A stretch of 64,000 bases of DNA, from NCBI RefSeq assembly GCF_032118995.1, contig NC_092667.1, forward strand, positions 674,931 through 738,930, written 5' to 3'. The stretch's first letter is position 1, and each line of letters opens with the position of its first letter. A model generated the notes under the pieces. That model saw nothing but the letters and a program-made list of their open reading frames with translations. It had not been told where the DNA came from and made no database searches. Shown here piece after piece: positions 1 to 10,311 of the stretch. The position numbers were made by a program, and so were the translations under genes. The DNA is from Asterias amurensis (lineage: Eukaryota > Echinodermata > Asteroidea > Forcipulatida > Asteriidae).

Positions 1-1539
1 CCAAAAGCAGGCAGTAAACACCAGGGACCGGCTCCGCCAGGGAGACACCCCCTTTACAACAATAGGAAAGATAACTGGCAATCAACAAGAAAACAAAAAG
101 GCATGGCTCTAAGATCTGGAGTTCCGTCAAGGGAGTGACATCCCCTTCAACTATGTTTGCTGAAACAGCTGCTCCAAAAACTCCGGTGGGGCATCGATCA
201 GGCATTGTCCGTGCCGGGGTACCCTCGACAGCGTCCGATGTTAGAACTTCACTTCGATGTGGGGTAGAGAGCTGCTCCGTGCAGGTGGACTCATTGCCTC
301 TGGTTGAGCGCTTTCGTAGAGACGACGCAGGGGGAACTTGTAGCTGTTCCGCGTGGGCGTGGTCCTCTTCGTTGGATCCTGGTTGGGAATTGTTCTCTTC
401 ATTGGATCCTAGTTTGGTGTCGTGGCTGGTGTTGCGGCACCAGAGGGCCCTGGGGCTGTTCCAAACGGTTACAAGCCCCATGGGAATTTGACTGGCCGCC
501 GTCTACTCCAAATTCATTATCCATCATCCCGACACCACCCGCGAACAATGTGGTGTGTTCACAACTTCGCACGTGACAATCCCGCATGTACTTCCTGTAG
601 AAGTGGAGACCACAACCGCGGGTGCAGGGAAAAGGCTTCTCCTGATGAAGTACCTCACAAGATGTGCGCCGGTGCTGCTCATGTTGCTGGACTGGGCAAA
701 CTTTCTTCCACAATGTTTGCAAGCGAAACAACGACCCACCACACAAGGAGCAGACCATTGTTTGTAACCTTCCGAAGATGCCTCCTTCGTGTTGGGGCCC
801 TCCACCAGTTGATTGCTTGGTAAGTTTAGATTTGTTCTGTGCATTTCGCTGGTTATTGTTGAATCTCCGTTTCCTGTGCGGACAGTCCCGTCGGAAATGT
901 CCAAAATCATGGCACCCAAAACATTCCACCATCGAGCGATCGAATGCCCTACGCGGGGGACCTGTGTTTATTTCCCAGTGCGTTTCTAGAAGCCTCCACG
1001 GCCAACTCTTCCCGAGCCTGGGCGGGTAGTTCCGAATACACTGCCCCAGACTGCTTAATGACTCATCGCTACCCATGTGGCGCTTCAACAGTTATACCCG
1101 GTAGAACGGTATCCAGGCCGTGACTCCAAATCGTTTTTCAAAGTACGCCAAGATGCAGGAATATTCCTTTCGTGCTGTCGGTTCCATGTCAGCTAGGGCC
1201 TCTTGTGCCAATCCCTCCAGATGGGAGGCCAGAAATATTGCCTTCTCGACCTCCCCCACTGGTTAACGGTCGCCACACTCTCGAAGTGGATGAGGTAGTC
1301 GGACCAAGAGGAGACGCCATCAAATTTATTCGGGGAACATCACGGGCCGCCGATTCCCTGAGGGAGGGCCCAACTCTTCCTCCTGGCCTGCCGACAGCAC
1401 CACTCCCTCCACAGCCTTCTTCACCAACGGTGGATGATTATGTCAGGTGTTCTGGCGACCCAATGCCGTTGGGTCTTCTCTGTTGACTTTTACTGTGGGG
1501 GGCTGGGTCCTTTGTTCCATCCCATAGGGTCAAGCAGTG

Positions 1540-2345
1540 CCAAGTTGATCCGGTAGCGATCCATAGATTTGTGCAGTGTGGAGCTGGTTTCCTTGGTCCA
1601 CCCCATTTCTTTGTATATTGCGGAGCTCCGCACGGAGCTCACCGCCACTGTGTTGTGCAGGGTGGAGTCGATCCACCTGCTCCACCCCATTGGGTTGTGC
1701 AGTGTGGAGCAGGCTCCTTTGCTCCACCCCATTGCTTTGTACAGGGTGGAGTCGATCCATCTGCTCCACTCCATTGGGTTGTGCAGTGTGGAGCAGGCTC
1801 CTTTGCTCCACCCCATTGCTTTGTACGCGGTGGAGTCGATCCATCTGCTCCACCCCATTGGGTTGTGCAGTGTGGAGCAGGCTCCTTTGCTCCACCCCAT
1901 TGCTTTGTACAGGGTGGAGTCTATCCATCTGCTCCACTCCATTGTGTTGTGCAGTGCGGAGTCGATCCATATGCTCCACTTCGTTGGGTTGTGCAGTGCG
2001 GAGCAGGTTCCCTTGCTCCACCCTATTGCTTTGTACAGGGTGGAGTCGATCCATCTGCTCAACTCCATTGGGTTGTGCAGTGCGGAGCAGGCTCCTTTGC
2101 TCCACCCCATTGGGTTGTACAGGCTGGAGTCGATCCATCTGCTCACTCCATAGGGTTGTGCAGTGCGAAGCAGGTTCATGTGCTCGCCCTATTGCTTTGT
2201 ACTCCATGCGGAGCTCCACATGGTGCTCACCGCCATTGTCTTGTGCAGGGTGGAGCCAATCCATTTGCTCCACTCCATAGGATGCTGCAGTGCGGAGCAG
2301 TTTCTTTCGCTCAACCCTATTGCTTTGTACAGTGCAGAGCAGCCC
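1540..2345. repeat. GC-rich tandem repeat block 1 of the LTR element
   Basis: The block repeats units of roughly 42 and 84 bp built from GTGGAGCAGG, TTTGCTCCACCCCATTG and GGTGGAGTCGATCC. Each unit pairs a GTGGAG motif with a CTCCAC motif, so it is a series of imperfect hairpins. The main period is a multiple of three and stop codons are rare in it, so several frames on both strands stay open. Those long open frames are a product of the repeat and are not taken as genes. The same block occurs at 37,500-38,210. Confidence 0.85.
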
Positions 2346-2424
2346 AGCTGGAACATGGTCGCGTTGGATAACCTGGACAACTGGTTCAACCATGGCATCC
2401 TCAGGATCATTGATGCTCTGTGAG

Positions 2425-2800
2425 GAGAGCCGGAACGGCTCCGTGTGGTTACGCCCAAACTCTCCTGCCCTCGTGTCCGTAGGCTGCGGAGGCGGCCGGA
2501 ACGGCTCCGTACAGTGCCGCCCCAACCCTTCCGCCCTCGTGTCGGTAGGCTGCGGAGGCGGCTGGAACGGCTCCGTACGGTGCCGCCCCAACTATTCCGC
2601 CCTCATGTCGGTAGGCTGCGGAGACAGCTGGAACAGCTCCGTGTGGTGCTGCCCCAACTCTTCTGCCCTCGTGTCGGTAGTCTGCAGAGACAGCCGGAAC
2701 ACCTCCGTGTGGTGCTGCCCCAACTCTTCTGCCCTCGTGTCGGTAGGCTGCGGAGATAGCCGGAACGGCTCCGTACGGTGCCACCCCAACCTTTCCGAAC
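2425..2800. repeat. 66-69 bp tandem repeat block 2 of the LTR element
   Basis: Five units with a period of 66 to 69 bp share the cores GTGTCGGTAGGCTGCGGAG and CGGAACGGCTCCGT. The period is again a multiple of three, keeping frames open on both strands. The unit carries the short palindrome CGGAACGGCTCCG. The counterpart lies at about 38,275-38,590. Confidence 0.85.
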
Positions 2801-2964
2801 CCACATTACCCGAAGCAGACGCAGCAGTTCTGCCCCCTAGAATCCGTGGCTGACCCCTATGGTTATTATAATTTCTGTCTTTGCTAGCATTTGCCTTCTT
2901 TAGCCCTAAAAATAGTTCTTTTTCTACTGTGATAAAAAAACATGTCTCACTCAGTAAAGGAGCA

Positions 2965-3640
2965 CGTATCTATTTAACCACTCGGACAACTCGACCGTTC
3001 AGACAACTCGACCGTTATGAAACTCGTAGGGTTGTCTCAAAGTCGAGTTATCTATGCAGTCGAGTTGTCCGAAATGTCGAGTTGTCTTAAAGTTGCAGTT
3101 ATCCGAACGGTCGAATGGTCAGGCGGACGCGTGTTTAGACAATTCGTCCGTCGGACAACTCGACGGTGCAGACAACTAGTAGAATTATCTCAAAGTCGAG
3201 TTGTCTAAGCGGTCGAGTTGTCTCAACCTTCGAGTTCGCTCGCTATTTATACCTCCATGACAAAATCTGGAGTTAATTTTGAAATGAAAATTCTTTTTAT
3301 TAATTTCGGACATTTAGATTTCACACTGGTTTTATGTGCTAGGGTTGTCCGAAATGTCGAGTTGTCTTAAAGTTGGAGTTATCCGAACGGTCGAATGGTC
3401 AGACGGACGCGTGTTTTGACAATTCGTCCGTCGGACAACTCGACGGTGCAGACAACTAGTAGAATTATCTCAAAGTCGAGTTGTCTAAGCGGTCGAGTTG
3501 TCTCAACCTTCGAGTTCGCTCGCTACTTATACCTCCATGGCAAAATCTGGAGTAAATTTTGAAATGAAAATTCTTTTTATAAATTTCGGACATTTATTTT
3601 TCACACTGGTTTCATGTGCTAGGCTTTGTGTTTCAATTTG
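2965..3640. repeat. Satellite-like duplication built of GTCGAGTTGTC motifs
   Basis: Two consecutive units of about 280 bp start near 3,064 and 3,345 and are very similar. Within each, GTCGAGTTGTC and its complement GACAACTCGAC recur many times, so the array is rich in short inverted repeats. The block stands where the right LTR of the element would be expected and is absent from the otherwise parallel locus in SLC16 copy B. No gene is seen in it. Confidence 0.8.
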
Positions 3641-3689
3641 TGTGTGTGCTAACACCATCATACACTTTATAAATTTATATTTAGAAGAC

Positions 3690-3900
3690 ATGCTATATCA
3701 AGTGATTTTTATTTCGATGATTGTTGGAATGATACATTGTTTCAAAAACTGGGCAAGGTCACGATAACATATTAAAAATTACCCAGTGACCTTCATTTCA
3801 GAAAAAAAAGTTTGCCAAATTTGCATATATGTGATAAAAATAGACATGGTTATGACATATTATTACCAAAAAGGTGTTATTTTACCCCAAAAACTGACAC
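3690..3900. mobile_element. Remnant arm of the long-TIR DNA transposon
   Basis: The stretch matches 41,390-41,540 and 59,230-59,460, the right arm of the transposon described at 35,162-41,540. The shared text includes GAAGACATGCTATATCAAG and ACCAAAAAGGTGTTATTTT. It ends within about 10 bp of the exon 2 donor of SLC16 copy A, as in copy B. Confidence 0.7.
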
Positions 3901-3904
3901 TTAC

Positions 3905-5105
3905 TTGTCGTTAATCCCAATGTGACGGTTAACTGAAAGATGTTCCAAGTGAACGCACTGGCAAGGTATCCTACAAAAAGCAAGAACCCTCCGGTCATTA
4001 CACACACCCGGCTGCCAAATCGCTTTGCAAGATTCCCTGTGATCGGTCCTGTAACCATCGTTCGGAAAGAAAACAAAGCAAATGAAGAAACTTCAGTTCA
4101 ATTTTTATTTCAAATTCCTCAAATATTATAAATGCAATGTTAGCAAGGTGATACACAAAATGCAGGAAATTGGATTCAGCAATCATGCAAGTAAGCGCAG
4201 CTTGTGATAGGGAGTGCCCGTACAAAGAAAAGAGCCAATGGGAGTTATTACAGACTGAGCAGACAAAGCAAAAAACACATTAAACACTTTATTTCACTGC
4301 TACTATTAATTGGCGGACTTTTTCGAAAAATGGCTCAAATGAAAGCTTGTAACTTTCTCGACCCCCATCAAAATACCTATTGAATTTTAAATCAAAATGT
4401 TGGGGTCAAATATTTGTAAAATAAGCAACATGTTGATATTGTAATGAATTGGAATTCTGGCACTGGTTCTTAACAAGTCACAACTCAAAATAAACCAGTA
4501 TTTTCATTCATTAAGTTTCCTCCATAACGTGATGCCCGTACACTTGTTTAAGTTTCAGCACATCATTGTGGTTTGGTTTTCAAAAGCTGTGAATTTATAG
4601 TATGTTGAATCCCCACTCGTAGTTAATGTGGCAGATAAGGATAATGCTACAGAAGTGATATTTAAGTCTTTGTGATTGAAGAAGACGATCAGAGTACACT
4701 GATCGAGTTGAAACGTCGAGTTGAAACCAACGGTTCTTTCCAGAACCACCCCAACTCATTTTGTGATTATCAATACATGGTGTTAACGCAAACATTTCTA
4801 TATTGTGATTGTTATCAAGTTTATAAAATCAGTTCTTTTTTTTATAACGACAACAATGGTTATTTGTAATCATATCTTGGCTCTTTCACCAGTACAACTC
4901 CCACGTATAGGATTGGTATAAGTGACTTACCAATGATAAAACTAATACTGTTTGACATGCCGATTACAGTCCCCAGTTCAGCTGCACTGCACTCTAGAGA
5001 ATCCATCATAGGGTTGAATAAAACACCGAACGATTTCAGAGATCCCATCTCCAAGAAAATGATCATGAATGATGTAAACGTAAGGAGACAGTTTGAAGTC
5101 GCCAT
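3905..5105 (-). CDS. SLC16-like transporter copy A, exons 1 and 2 (partial in window)
   Basis: This is the 5' part of a monocarboxylate-transporter-like major facilitator gene, a plasma-membrane carrier family that usually moves small organic acids. Exon 1 is 5,105-4,931 (175 bp, starting MATSNCLLTF) and ends at a GTAAGT donor. Exon 2 is 4,090-3,905 (186 bp) and holds the TM3-TM4 text MVTGPITGNLAKRFGSR. Both exons have the same length and phase as in copy B (33,624-43,293), and the residues are nearly identical. Exons 3 to 5 would lie left of position 1, beyond the LTR element. The last base of exon 2 is A here and G in copy B, giving a slightly weaker donor. The intron at 4,280-4,420 holds a piece of the MITE seen intact at 42,087-42,430. 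Whether this copy is functional cannot be judged from two exons. Confidence 0.8.
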
Positions 5106-5406
5106 TTTGGAAATAATATTTCACCTATTAAATTCAGTTTAACCAGGTAGTTTTACGCGAGTGCGTCGGGTTTACTTTGACTTGACCCTAAATAGTGGAG
5201 AAAGAATCATGTCGACAAAACCGGTGACAATAGACCATTGGTAATGGCCTAGGGTGTTGCTCATTGTGCTCCTGTATTCAATGGATAATTCTTTACAATT
5301 TGTTTACCCGAATAAATACAATTTATAAAACATCCAGCGAAGCATTAATACCGTTGACCTTGCCGTATGTTTTCAGATCCAGAATGAAATTGTTGGATAT
5401 AAAGTT

Positions 5407-5700
5407 GTTTTCCAATCTTCCAGCAGGGGGCCAGCCAGCAACTAGCTCCACCACGGAGCCGTGCTGACGCCCTCTACTGGCTGATTGGCACGAATGTTAC
5501 AATAGCATGCCTTTTCGTGCGCTATACGGTTAGCGGCGCTATAAAATGGAAATCGTTCAGTTAGCACAAAATCTGCAGCTGAGCAGCTTTATTAAAAGGG
5601 CCCTGAAGTCAGAGTTGAAGCATGGTGAAAAAATTGCTGTTGGGGATTAAAGTTATTATTCACTAAATTTGTTGTTCAAGATTCATCGCAGGGGGTTAAC
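5407..5700. mobile_element. Truncated LTR plus transposon flank
   Basis: Positions 5,407-5,501 match the last 95 bp of the LTR at 40,538-40,791, ending in TGTTACA. They are followed by ATAG, the target-site copy, and then by the interior of the long-TIR transposon (to 5,700), which matches 40,796-40,990 and 58,534-58,720. It is a separate fragment of the same nested insertion, lying upstream of exon 1 of copy A rather than downstream of exon 2. It suggests a further rearranged duplicate of the locus. Confidence 0.75.
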
Positions 5701-5894
5701 AAATGTGTTAAAAAGAAGAAAAAAAGGATAACAAAATAACGGAGCCCCGATCGTAAAAAAGGACAGGTGAATAAGAATTTTGTTAAAGGTTGAAACAAAA
5801 ATAATGATAAAACAAAATTTCATCAAAGCATTATTTTGTTAATTTGTTAATTCTGTGAACGAAGTGTTATTTTTGAGATTGTTGAGGTATTATT

Positions 5895-6640
5895 TGGTTC
5901 TGTTCCAAGGTACAAAGATACTCAGCTACGCTTACGTTCCTTCAAGTTACGCTATAATATCAACAGGTACGTTTTCAAGCCCGAGTCAAGCTACGCTTAC
6001 GTTCCAAGATATGCTTACGTTCCAAAAGATAAGGTTATGTTCTAAGCTACACAGCTACTCAGCTACGCTTACATTCCAAGTTTTGCTTACGTTCCTTCAA
6101 GTTAAGGTACGCTATTAATCCTACGTCAAGTTACACGTTCCATACGCAGCTACGTTTACGTTCCAAAATACCCAGCTACGCTTACGTTCCAAGATATGCT
6201 TACGTTCCAAAACATATGGTTACGTTCCAAAACATGTGGTTACGTTCCAAGCTACACAGCTTCTCAGCTACACTTAATCCAAGATACAATTAGGTTCCAG
6301 TTACGCTATAATCAAAAGGTACGCTTTCAATCCCGAGTCAAGCTAGGCTTACGTTTCATACGCAGCTACGTTTACGTTTCAAAATACCCAGCTACACTTA
6401 CGTACCAAGATATGCTTACGTTCCAAAAAATATGGTTACGTTCGAAAATAAATGGTTACGTTTCAAGCTACACAGCTACTCAGCTACGCTTATACAATCC
6501 AAGATATGTTTAGGTTCCAGAAATACGCTATAATCAAAAGATACGCCCTCAATCCAGAGGCAAGCTAGGCTTACGTTTCAAGATTTGCAGCTTCGCTTAC
6601 GTTTCAAAATACATTCTCACAAGGACGCTTTTGAATCCCT
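5895..6640. repeat. Minisatellite of GCTACGCTTACGTTCCAAGA units
   Basis: Degenerate short units based on GCTACGCTTACGTTCC and ATATGCTTACGTTCCAAA recur across about 750 bp. The open frames here are repeat products without start context or family likeness. The 200 bp to the left (5,700-5,895) are AT-rich with nothing recognised. Confidence 0.8.
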
Positions 6641-6659
6641 CAAGATGCACTCCCCCCCC

Positions 6660-7370
6660 TCTCCGAGATAAAAAAATTTTTCACTGTGAACAGGGCCCGT
6701 TGATCAATTTCATCTGTTTTGCAGAAAATACTGCTGACAAACAGTCTTTACTGTTTAAAGATTTAGTCGGGCACCAGCCAAAGGTTTACAAATTTAATTA
6801 AAATTTGGCTGGTAATCCGTTTCAGCTTTGCAACACTATTTTGTGCTAAGCAGATTTTGTGCCACTATGAAAGGCATTATGAAATTGGGTCCTTGCACCA
6901 CGCCACGATCGCATTCCAAACTGCATCATGGCTGTGCGGTAGTATGCCTAGTTTATTGGGGCCAGGAATGCTTTATTTACTTGTTCCTGTCCCATCATAT
7001 TCTGGGTTAGTTTCTTTGTGTTCTTCGTGACAATCTTTGGATGTACGTCGAAGCACGAAGGTCTACCTCCATCGTCGAACCATTTGCCTGATCCGTTTAT
7101 GCTGGTTGTATGGATAGACTGGATCCTTATGCTCCGTCATAGTAAAACGTTGCTATAAACAAAGCACCAGTCTACTGACAACATTGTGCGACAATGTCAC
7201 GAAGATTTGACAGTTGCAACGGCTGGAAGCACGTATACGCTGGCCTTTAACCGCTTTGGTTTTTTAAAATAATTTTTCGCTAAATACGTGACATTTTGAT
7301 GATTTTATTTTACAACAACCATCTATAAAAGCATTATTTATGATTCTACACCCCGAAAATGCGTAAACGG
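6660..7370. other. Unannotated stretch
   Basis: I see no coding likeness, tandem repeat or inverted repeat that I can support here. It includes a C-rich run near 6,650 and an AT-rich tail. Confidence 0.5.
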
Positions 7371-7658
7371 TCAGCCGGTGTGTCCCTTTAATACGACTGA
7401 CTCCTTGTCCCTGAATATCTTGGGATACTTTCTCACGATCTGCTGGTTCTGCCGAGGAGTGAGTGTTACAAATGATCTTTGGTATGTGGCATTGTGCAAG
7501 AGTTGCGGATTTTGTTCCATTTCGTCAATAACAGATCTCTGGGACAGGATCTGTTGTATTTGATGGTCATTCATTTTGTCAATTGGTTCGGCTGGACAAT
7601 TAGAACAACCTGAGTAGACGCAATACGACGACGGCACAGTGCTAACCAAGATGGTCAC
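7371..7658 (-). other. Unrecognised open frame, possible exon
   Basis: A 95-codon open frame reads SYCVYSGCSNCPAEPIDKMN early on and LTPRQNQQIVRKYPKIFRD near its end. The composition is protein-like (mixed charged and hydrophobic residues, little repetition) and the region is not part of an obvious repeat. I do not recognise the family. It lies just left of a block resembling the region upstream of SLC16 copy B, but a link is not shown. It may be a stray exon or chance. Confidence 0.3.
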
Positions 7659-7739
7659 AATTTATCATCAGTGCGGTCAACATGGTTGTCATTATAAGGT
7701 GTCACAGTTCTGAAGATGATGGTAACACTCGAACACAGT

Positions 7740-8260
7740 TGTTGCAAATGAGCTGATACGAGATTGATGTTATGCCTTTATAACAGCAAAGGACTAAACA
7801 CCAACGCCCTGCCCCTTTAACAATTGACCAATGGTGACGATTTCTCTTTGGCAAATCCACTTGACCGTGACTCTAATTTTAAAATTACGTTCCATACTTT
7901 ACGCAGCTTCAAGGAATACAATTTTGATCAGACTTTTTATTTATCCAGGTATATTTTTTATTTGAAAAATTAAATTGTGCAGAACAACAAAATGGTAAGA
8001 TCCGGAACGAATCCCCGTGAAGATCTGACTGCATACAAGCATTATAAAATAAATAGCTTAGTTTTTAATCAAACTATGCATTAACTTTCATATTAACACG
8101 AAGTAGGTGTGTCTGCCATGGACCGTTATGTCTCACTAGAGATTTGAACTAGAGTTTTGAACCGTCGGATGGTTCCTGATGTCAATATTTTGTGCACAAA
8201 GTCTATGAAAGGTTCTACAAGGACAAAGGTAAAAACAAAATACGTCTCCATGGAAGAAAG
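7740..8260. repeat. Copy of the SLC16 upstream block
   Basis: The block is colinear with 43,380-43,870, which lies directly upstream of exon 1 of SLC16 copy B. Shared text includes ATTACGTTCCATACTTTAC, GATGTCAATATTTTGTGCA and AACAGCAAAGG. Further copies lie at 51,660-52,085 and 54,630-54,900. It may hold promoter or upstream control sequence carried along when the transporter was duplicated. No promoter motif is firm enough to call. Confidence 0.65.
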
Positions 8261-8699
8261 AAATCGGGGGAAACTTCCAATTTAAGCCACTGTGATGGTT
8301 GGGGGACTAGGAGTTTGACAATGCTCTCTGCACATAAAGGTCTTATGACTTCACAATAATGTGCAAAACATATATCGCTTACCACTCCGCGGTCTGCAGA
8401 CCAGCAATGAGGGCTGGGGAAATTTGTCCCACTCACTGCATGTTCTTAACACAGTGTTTCCTCTCAATTTTGGATTTTCCCTCCTCTTCTCTATCCAAAT
8501 AATAATAAGGCCCTGTAAAACCTTGAAGTTAAGTCAGCGTATAAAGACGTATGCAAATTAAGCCACTAAGAGAAAAGAAAATGGCCGACGGGTGACATGA
8601 TCACGTGATGTGCAAACCATACAAATGTTTTATTCACTGTAGGCAATACATCAGGCAAGAAATGGCCGTTGAAATAGCGTGTTTAGCCTCGTCCGAGGG

Positions 8700-8860
8700 A
8701 TTGTTTTCGGGTTTATATTACTTGGGACTCGTCCTGCTTAGAACGGGTTTTGTAAAATCGATCCTAGGACCGGTCTTACGTAGGATCGGTCTTCAGGCTA
8801 GGACTTGTCCTTAATCCTAAGTTAGGAAGAGTTTTGTTATTAAATCGACCCCATCAGGTT
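8700..8860. repeat. Short imperfect inverted-repeat stretch
   Basis: The stretch alternates CCTAGGACCGGTCTTACG-like and GGCTAGGACTTGTCC-like words with partly self-complementary text, as in a small MITE. Ends and target duplication are not clear. The rest of 8,260-8,940 shows nothing I can name. Confidence 0.35.
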
Positions 8861-8946
8861 CATGATTATCTCAGAGTAGTTTCTCAGTATCTGCCCGTTC
8901 ATAATTGTCTGCAATTACGTTCCATTCTGTTCAAAGCTCCATGGAA

Positions 8947-9045
8947 GTACCGTGGCCGAGCAGTTAAGAGCGGGAAGTTAAAGTGTGGTTTTTCTGATCA
9001 GCAGAGTTTGGGTTCGAATCCCCAGCCGTGACACTTGTGTCCTTA
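8947..9045 (+). mobile_element. tRNA-derived SINE (truncated)
   Basis: The stretch has a class II tRNA-like layout: an A box (TGGCCGAGCAGTTAAGAGCG), a long variable part, and a B box GGGTTCGAATCCC, with paired ends around CCGTGGC and GCCGTGAC. It continues into ACTTGTGTCCTTAA, a tail typical of tRNA-Leu/Ser-derived SINEs, and then stops abruptly at the next element. The mispaired stem and the tail argue against a working tRNA gene. Confidence 0.6.
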
Positions 9046-9050
9046 ATAGT

Positions 9051-9703
9051 GCTGGGCGAATAGTGAAATTTTGTTATTCGGATACCGCTGGCCAACTATC
9101 CGAAATTAACCGGATATTCGAATAGTTTTTTTCGCCGCTAGAGGGCGCTATAAAAAAAATAAAAATAAAAAAATATTTAGAAAAATATTTTTTTTTGTTG
9201 CTAGAGGGCGCTGTTCGTTCGTGAATGAGATCTTCTGGGCGGATTGATATTAGTTTTAGACAGTGTCACTCGGTTCATTCATAAAAATGACCGGATCTAA
9301 TTTAAAGATGGCGATTTGCTTTTTCTTTTGATCGTGGATGACTCTACGTGAAGGAAAACTTTTGTAATCTTTGAACAAATTACGTCAGAAATGTCATTGT
9401 TTTGACTCTTCACGGAGGTGAGCATAGTTAAATACTTAATTTATGCTGTTTTATGCTGTTTTAATAGAAGTTTCATTAGGATTCAGACAAAACATTCATG
9501 TCAGTTGTCGCCCGACGTCCGCGGATATTCGGATATTAAAGAATATCCGGTTACTTGGTTGTAATTACAGAACTATCCGATTTATAAATAGCTATTCGCG
9601 CCCTATGCGGATATCCGGTTAAGAAAAAAAAAGGCATTCGCGGTTACGGATAGGAAAACCTATTCGCCATTAACCGGATATTCGAATTATTCGCCCAGGT
9701 TCA
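9051..9703. mobile_element. Inverted-repeat element with CTGGGCGAATA ends
   Basis: The left end reads GCTGGGCGAATAGTG and the right end TTATTCGCCCAGG. Inner text such as TTAACCGGATATTCGAAT is found near both ends, so the arms are long but imperfect. There is no coding frame. This fits a non-autonomous DNA transposon, possibly hAT-like, although no target duplication is clear. Confidence 0.65.
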
Positions 9704-9704
9704 A

Positions 9705-10244
9705 CTTTGATCGACATTTAAGTACAGCTTGGGGCTAAAGATTTTAGTTCGGGGCGACATCTGGGTACAACTTTGGGGCTCCATTTAGGTCGGGGCGACA
9801 TCTGGGTGCAACTTTAGGGCTCCATTTAGGTCGGGGCGACATCTGGGGACAACTTTGGGGCTACATTTAGGTACTGCTTTGGGGCTATAATTTAGGTCGG
9901 GCGACATCTGGGTACAACTTCGGGGCTCATTTAGGTCGCAGGTACAACTTCGGGGCTCCATTTAGGTCAGGGCGACATCTTGGTACAACTTCGGGGCTCC
10001 ATTTAGGTCGGGGCGACATCTGGGTACAACTTCGGGACTCCATTTAGGTCGTGGCGACATCTCGGTACAACTTCGGGGCTCCATTAGGTCGGGCGACATC
10101 TGGGTACAACTTCGGGGCTTCATTAAGGTCGGGGCGACATCTGGGTACAACTTCGGGACTCCATTTAGGTCGTGGCGACATCTCGGTACAACTTCGGGGC
10201 TCCATTTAGGTCAGGGCGACATATGGGTACAACTTCGGGGCTCC

Positions 10245-10277
<33 letters not shown>

Positions 10278-10279
10278 CA

Positions 10280-10310
<31 letters not shown>
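9705..10310. repeat. 40-bp minisatellite followed by a CATA microsatellite
   Basis: About a dozen units near 40 bp repeat GGGGCGACATCTGGGTACA and ACTTCGGGGCTCCATTTAG up to about 10,248. A (CATA)n run then extends to about 10,305. The microsatellite abuts the 3' end of the minus-strand LINE and is probably its tail. Diverged relatives of the minisatellite occur at 54,940-55,290. Confidence 0.85.

Positions 10311-10311
<1 letters not shown>

Larger units (their letters stand above)
1..2960 (-). mobile_element. Pol-less LTR retroelement, copy A (partial, fossil)
   Basis: This stretch matches the interior of the LTR element at 35,708-40,791 almost from end to end, beginning at the part that lies just inside that element's left LTR. 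One LTR would lie left of the window. It holds gag-like sequence on the minus strand with a CCHC knuckle (CFGCHDFGHFRRDC) and C2H2-like fingers, then two blocks of GC-rich tandem repeats. No reverse transcriptase, RNase H or integrase is recognisable. The copy is broken, with several breaks and internal losses relative to the second copy. It lacks the CACTG-ended insert present in the other copy. It sits downstream of exon 2 of SLC16 copy A, the same place as in copy B, so the insertion is older than the gene duplication. Confidence 0.75.

Noticed and set aside
1490-2591. Long open frames on both strands (229 to 353 codons) as real genes
   Set aside because: They lie in tandem arrays with periods divisible by three and are open in several frames at once, so they are explained by the repeats.
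5855-6513. Open frames with repeated TLTFQ-type residues as a repeat protein
   Set aside because: They follow the minisatellite period and lack start context and splice borders.
7371-7658. Likeness to the P2X7 C-terminal domain
   Set aside because: Only a few positions around YQR and the basic end recall it; the key cysteines do not line up, so no family is assigned.
8947-9030. Functional tRNA-Ser/Leu gene
   Set aside because: The A and B boxes are good, but stems are mispaired and a SINE-type tail follows.
9705-10248. CRISPR-like array
   Set aside because: The units are contiguous and diverged, with no unique spacers, in a eukaryotic setting; it is a minisatellite.
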